A DNA stretch of 64,000 nt. Origin: Rhynchonema sp. JSB1_4. Lineage: Eukaryota > Nematoda > Chromadorea > Monhysterida > Xyalidae. The stretch is from the NCBI GenBank assembly GCA_030248065.1, contig JASAMV010003920.1, forward strand, positions 38,871 to 102,870, in the 5' to 3' direction. The notes below the pieces were generated by a model. That model saw only the letters and a program-made list of their open reading frames with translations. It had not been told where the DNA came from and searched no databases. The position numbers and the translations under genes were made by a program. Shown here piece by piece: positions 58,928-64,000 of the stretch (its first letter is position 1; each line of letters starts with the position of its first letter).

Positions 58928-60233
58928 TTGGGCACGCTTTTGTCCTCTACTAGAGGCAGGGGTTTACATTGGCTTCGACATGTTGGTGTACACCACATGA
59001 AAATGTGGCTGAGCGAAATCCAAACACCAATAGTTGTCTTGGAGTCATCACGCACCCCCGCCGATTACCATCTTTATAAACAAACACTTATCCAAATGAT
59101 CAACACGCTGTTCGACACCCACGTCTACGGTGTCCCACTAGCTTCATCACTCGGTCTAAACTGAATGTTCGCCATAAAAACCGAAAATGGTGCGGTTTCA
59201 GGCGCGATCTTTTTCACTGCTCACAAAGATGCAGTGCAGATGATATCATCAGACCATCATTATGCACAGTAGACACCGGGCTTATAATACTGTCGTCAAC
59301 TCAAATCATCAACCCATGTCGTCAACTCCCACGTATACTCTGACAATTTTTTTGGGAGAAACTTTTCAAACGCGTTGCCTGATCCGTAAAGCGCATGATG
59401 CGTGCACTGGTTACAGCGGTCACGTGACTTCTGTAGCCATTGCACGCATAACGCGCTTTACGGATCAGGCAACGCGGTTGAAAAGTTTCTCCCAAAAGAA
59501 TTGCCAGAGTATACGTATATTTCTCGCGCTCATTTAGGGCTGCTTGAGTTGACGACGAACGTTGTCCACTTGAGTTGACGACCGTAGCATTAGCCTGCTG
59601 TTGCAGCGCAGACACGCAGCAGCCCGATCTATCTGATGGGTCATGCTGGCGGGTACCGTGTGCATGTCATCAACACGTATCCATCATTCAGTCTTGCTGC
59701 ACCCGTACCGCACGATCTACATAGGCAATATGTTTCACAGGTGCTATCAAACTGTGATGACCGTATCAGATTTGTTGTATAATGCATGGTCAAACATGTC
59801 TTCATTGTATCGGGGACATTTCAAAACTAACATGACGTGCCACTAGCTTAGCGCTGGTGGTTAAAGTCACTAAATCTCGACAAGTTCCTGTAATTCATAA
59901 CTCGACACGGGACAATCAGATCCCGTCACATGACACCTTTGATACGGTAGCCAGTTTGCTTACTTGCGTGATACTGCTTACACATAATGACAATTGCGTG
60001 TTTGACCTGCATATTTTCGCGCGCATTTTCCGCTAGCAATATATATCTGATCACCTTATCTTTGCCCCATCTTTTAGCAAAGCCCACCCCCGGCCTATGC
60101 CCCGCCACCCCAAGCGTCAGCGGGAGCCAGTGCGCCGAACGCGGAAGGGGCTGCAGAGAGTAGTCCACCACCGGCCTATCCGACACTGAACAACTACGAA
60201 ACGGATAATCAAGACAATCGGCAGAAATATTAG
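58928..60233 (+). CDS. Small PPxY-containing protein gene, left copy
   Basis: I do not recognise the family. Candidate exons: 58928-about 59152 (TPADYHLYKQTLIQMINTLF then VYGVPLASSL), about 59201-59270 (AIFFTAHKDAVQMISSDHHY), about 59613-59742 (SSPIYLMGHAGGYRVHVINT) and 60070-60233 (SPPPAYAPPP, ESSPPPAYPTLNNYE, stop). The join 59742/60070 is phase 0 with good signals; the others are provisional. The first exon would read through TGA at about 59162 if unspliced, so a 48-nt intron is assumed. The C-tail has two PPAY motifs, typical ligands of WW domains as in NEDD4-type ubiquitin ligases, so a membrane or adaptor role is possible. A foldback element lies in the second long intron. Confidence 0.45.
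59331..59516. mobile_element. Foldback MITE, ACGTATACTCTG ends, left copy
   Basis: GTATACTCTGACAATTTTTT at the left and the inverted AGAATTGCCAGAGTATAC at the right; arms about 80 bp, including GCGTTGCCTGATCCGTAAAG and its complement. Confidence 0.85.
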
Positions 60234-60870
60234 AATATGCATACAGTCTGCCGCCCTTCTTATAGTGGACATCGGTTGGTAAATTACATGTTCATGATGT
60301 GATCGGTCCGTTATTCCTGGTTTTCAACTTTTTGGAAATTAGTTCAGTTCACTATGAAGAAGGAGGAGCAGGACTGTTCAGAGTTCGCTGGCTCGGAGAA
60401 CATACAAAGCAAAATAATTTTCTTGTAACTCGAACACAAACAAACCGACAATTAAGAATGTTCGAGATGAAAAAGTATTTGTCACAATTGGGCCGATCGC
60501 GCAGCTCGTGGAGCCCAAGTGAGACATTTACATTATTCTATCCTAACACTGGTCAGTCAAATTAGAGTTGGCTTAAAGGGGAAATTGCACATTCCTAATC
60601 GCCTTTCAAGTTTTACAAGTGTTTAGACAGCAATGTGGGCATCACAAAAATCAAATAATTTGGTACAAACTCTCAAACATGTACCCGGGAGATTCCGTTT
60701 AAGACAAGCCACTGGGAACAAAATTCGGCGCGGACCGGCCGAGCTCACAGCCCAGCAGCAGTTTAATTTGGGCTTTAATCTCATTTTCGAAACGATGTGT
60801 TGGGCGTGAAGCTCGGTCGAAAGCTCGCTGTGAGAATGTTAGGCCGTCCGTCCACTGGTTGAACTTTGAT

Positions 60871-61554
60871 ACAACGAAGCTGAGCTACATCGACCGTTAT
60901 ACCCAACGCTTGTTTGCTGCACTTGTTTCGGAAATTGCAGCCAATGTATCTGGCTTATGGCGAAAACCAGGCCAATGCAAGCCTATGTTAAATGAATGCA
61001 CGCCTGGTTGTAAAGTCCAGCTTTCAATATATTACCGTAGTGATGACCTGGGACGATGGTTGTCGCAAGTGAGCAGCAAAGTACAGCCAATACGGGCGAC
61101 ATGTTTGCAAACCTTGGTGAATCTCAACTGAAAACTAATATTTTCTAATAAAAGTTCGTTTATGCATAAACGGAAAATTTGCTAATGTCACTGAGTGGCG
61201 AACTTCATAAATTGTCAGAAGCCACAGGAATAGGATACGAGGTTAACGGGCTGTATATTCGACAAACGCCATGTAAACACTTTCGATCTGTATAGGTAGC
61301 TAGCCCGGTTTGGGTTACGGTACGGTGTTCATCGAACTTATTCAAAAGAAATGAAATACACTGCAATTTCAATTCCGAATAGTTTTTCCTAAAACAGCAA
61401 GCGATGTGGTATGGTATCAAATGTTTTTATGCAGTGTGGTTTTGTGATATTTGCATAAAGGCAAATCTGCCTGGAATACTTCACAATGTAAGCTTTTAGG
61501 TGATTATTTAAATAGGCTTTTTCCCCTTTATATTTATTCGTTGTATCCTCATTT
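60871..61554. other. Palindrome spacer, unique sequence
   Basis: Contains the 330-bp dispersed repeat (61045-61370) and a short open stretch (60871-61131, +) with no family match. No transposase or replication gene is seen. Confidence 0.5.
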
Positions 61555-62146
61555 AAAGTTCAACAGTGGACGGACGGCCTACTTCTCACAGCGAGCTTCC
61601 AACCCGCCGCACATTATATGAATAAAGCCCAGAATAATTGCTGCGGCTGTCTTCGCCGGTCACGATTTTCGTTGGCTTGTCTTAAACAGAATCTCCGGGT
61701 ACATCTTTGAGAGTTTGTACCAAATTATTTGATTTTTGTGATGCCCACATTGCTGTCTAAACACTTGTAAAACTTGAAAGGCGATTAGGATGTCAATTCC
61801 CTCTTAAGCCAACTCTAATTTGACTGACCAGTGTTAGGATAGAATAATGTAAATGTCTCACTTGGGCTCCACGAGCTGCGCGATCGGCCCAATTGTGACA
61901 AATACTTTTTCATCTCGAACATTCTTAATTGTCGGTTTGTTTGTGTTCGAGTTACAAGAAAATTATTTTGCTTTGTATGTTCTCCGAGCCAGCGAACTCT
62001 GAACAGTCCTGCTCCTCCTTCTTCATAGTGAACTGAACTAATTTCCAAAAAGTTGAAAACCAGGAATAACGGACCGATCACATCATGAACATGTAATTTA
62101 CCAACCGATGTCCACTATAAGAAGGGCGGCAGACTGTATGCATATT

Positions 62147-63427
62147 CTAATATTTCTGCCGATTGTCTTGATTATCCGTTTCGTAGTTGTTCAGTGTCGG
62201 ATAGGCCGGTGGTGGACTACTCTGTGCAGCCCCTTCCGCGTTCGGCGCACTGGCTCCCGCTGACGCTTGGGGTGGCGGGGCATAGGCCGGGGGTGGGCTT
62301 TGCTAAAAGATGGGGCAAAGATAAGGTGATCAGATATATATTGCTAGCGGAAAATGCGCGCGAAAATATGCAGGTCAAACACGCAATTGTCATTATGTGT
62401 AAGCAGTATCACGCAAGTAAGCAAACTGGCTACCGTATCAAAGGTGTCATGTGACGGGATCTGATTGTCCCGTGTCGAGTTATGAATTACAGGAACTTGT
62501 CGAGATTTAGTGACTTTAACCACCAGCGCTAAGCTAGTGGCACGTCATGTTAGTTTTGAAATGTCCCCGATACAATGAAGACATGTTTGACCATGCATTA
62601 TACAACAAATCTGATACGGTCATCACAGTTTGATAGCACCTGTGAAACATATTGCCTATGTAGATCGTGCGGTACGGGTGCAGCAAGACTGAATGATGGA
62701 TACGTGTTGATGACATGCACACGGTACCCGCCAGCATGACCCATCAGATAGATCGGGCTGCTGCGTGTCTGCGCTGCAACAGCAGGCTAATGCTACGGTC
62801 GTCAACTCAAGCAGCCCTAAATGAGCGCGAGAAATATACGTATACTCTGGCAATTCTTTTGGGAGAAACTTTTCAACCGCGTTGCCTGATCCGTAAAGCG
62901 CGTTATGCGTGCAATGGCTACAGAAGTCACGTGACCGCTGTAACCAGTGCACGCATCATGCGCTTTACGGATCAGGCAACGCGTTTGAAAAGTTTCTCCC
63001 AAAAAATTGTCAGAGTATACGTGGGAGTTGACGACATGGGTTGATGATTTGAGTCGACGACAGTATTATAAGCCCGGTGTCAACTGTGCATAATGATGGT
63101 CTGATGATATCATCTGCACTCTGCATCTTTATGAGCAGTGAAAAAGATCGCGCCTGAAACCGCACCATTTTCGGTTTTTATGGCGAACATTCAGTTTAGA
63201 CCGAGTGATGAAGCTAGTGGGACACCGTAGACGTGGGTGTCGAACAGCGTGTTGATCATTTGGATAAGTGTTTGTTTATAAAGATGGTAATCGGCGGGGG
63301 TGCGTGATGACTCCAAGACAACTATTGGTGTTTGGATTTCGCTCAGCCACATTTTCATGTGGTGTACACCAACATGTCGAAGCCAATGTAAACCCCTGCC
63401 TCTAGTAGAGGACGAAAGCGTGCCCAA
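62147..63427 (-). CDS. Small PPxY-containing protein gene, right copy
   Basis: Mirror image of the left-arm gene, pointing to the palindrome centre. The predicted protein differs by very few residues, for example Leu to Ser near the start (MGTLSSSTRG) and Glu to Gln before SSPPPAYP. The in-frame TGA after SLGLN is also present, so it is not a sequencing error in one arm. Exon boundaries are as for the left copy: about 63427-63205, 63158-63088, 62770-62640 and 62310-62147. Confidence 0.45.
62837..63022. mobile_element. Foldback MITE, ACGTATACTCTG ends, right copy
   Basis: Mirror of 59331-59516, almost identical. Confidence 0.85.
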
Positions 63428-63614
63428 CGTTTTGATCGCACAATGACTAACTAGAATCTAGTCAAAATTTTTTCCTGAATGGCAAAGCACGCCTCTCTGC
63501 AGATCATAGGCGTCCTATTTATTTTTTTCCAAAACATTTCTGCCTGTGTTTATTGTCAATTTCTTTGATCGAGAGCAGAAATGTGTCGAAAAAACATAAA
63601 TACATACATATATG

Positions 63615-63978
63615 TAGTCCAGCCACGTGCTCATGAGACGACTCTTTTTAAAGCTTGCTTGGCCAAATTCAAAAAATGCGCCGGTTACACGTGTTTTCGC
63701 AAACAAATGAAAGAGATTGGGCCTAGAGACACGATGACAAGTTCCAGCTGGCTGAGCCTCAATTTGTTGCGTGCTTACGCAAACAGCAATGTCGTTCAAC
63801 ACATAAATGTTTTGGGAGTCAAAAGGAAATTTACGCACCGAGGTGGACGGCGTGTTTTTAAAAAATACCTGCGTTTCTCTTTCCTCTTTATTTCCGAAAT
63901 ACGTGGAACCGGAACATTATTGGATCCGTGCAAGTACGATCTTAAAATATGCTCGTCTCATGGTTCGTGGCTGGACTA
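63615..63978. mobile_element. MITE, TAGTCCA family, copy 4 (right arm)
   Basis: Mirror of 58382-58741 with ends TAGTCCAGCCACGTGCTCAT and TGGTTCGTGGCTGGACTA. It stops 22 bp short of the window end. Confidence 0.85.
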
Positions 63979-64000
63979 TGCGTGGGACCCACTGATCTGC

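Larger units (their letters stand above)
58358..64000. repeat. Large palindrome, ~2.5-kb arms, ~685-bp spacer
   Basis: The left arm (58358-60870) and right arm (61555-64000 and probably beyond) are inverted copies about one centre near 61180. Distal parts differ at only occasional bases, whereas about 60580-60870 and 61555-61790 are clearly diverged. The arms contain mirrored MITEs, a mirrored foldback and a mirrored gene. The left arm has an extra 23-bp tandem duplication near 59555-59580. Confidence 0.9.

Noticed and set aside
60299..60565. 88-codon frame, identical in both palindrome arms (also 61815-62081)
   Set aside because: Identity follows from the palindrome. It lies 3' of the PPxY gene's stop, without splice sites or family resemblance, so I do not call it a gene.
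58358..64000. Terminal inverted repeats of a Maverick/Polinton or a viral genome
   Set aside because: The spacer is only ~685 bp and contains no polymerase, integrase or capsid gene.

Overview
This window is nuclear DNA of an animal (an invertebrate metazoan). Its genes are split by short GT-AG introns, mostly about 50-100 bp. The gene families are animal ones: an SLC22 organic-ion transporter, a Rab11 GTPase, ionotropic-receptor-like channels, an SLC18/VMAT-like carrier, an SLC16 monocarboxylate carrier, a multi-C2H2 zinc-finger protein and a cathepsin-A-type carboxypeptidase. No operons, ribosome-binding sites, CRISPR arrays or bacterial genes are visible. The species cannot be fixed from the sequence. 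Two degenerate hexamer arrays resemble TTAGGC, the nematode telomere repeat, and the receptor-like genes lack an amino-terminal domain as some nematode ones do, so a nematode or near relative is a guess only.

Layout. 1.1-3.6 kb (+): 3' part of a poly-Q, low-complexity protein. 5.0-7.6 kb: a terminal-repeat element and a 1.7 kb foldback. 7.9-10.8 kb (+): complete 12-exon SLC22 gene. 11-13.2 kb: nested foldback elements. 13.8-15.1 kb (-): complete 6-exon Rab11 gene. 16.1-20.1 kb (-): two tandem ionotropic-receptor-like genes. 21.3-22.5 kb: composite inverted repeat. 23.1-28.4 kb (-): SLC18-like vesicular transporter with a hAT-like insertion in an intron. 29.3-29.6 kb (-): 3' end of an SLC16 gene. 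31.3-36.1 kb (+): complete 11-exon zinc-finger gene. 36.8-38.9 kb (-): secreted repeat protein. 40.1-42.6 kb (-): complete 12-exon serine carboxypeptidase. 43.2-50.6 kb (-): scattered exons of one or more unrecognised genes inside dense repeats. 51-58 kb: minisatellite, telomere-like tract, hAT-like elements, foldbacks, a degraded LINE and a Helitron-like element. 58.4 kb to the window end: a near-perfect palindrome with about 2.5 kb arms that carries two convergent copies of a small gene encoding PPxY motifs.

The most striking property is the number of inverted-repeat (foldback or MITE) elements. At least ten families are present, many nested in one another or sitting in introns. Several unrelated families share the terminus TATAGTC...GACTATA, and others carry an 8-bp duplication typical of hAT or the A/TC...CTAG/T termini typical of Helitrons. 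The genes show no common pathway. Three are membrane carriers and one makes a probable lysosomal or secreted peptidase.
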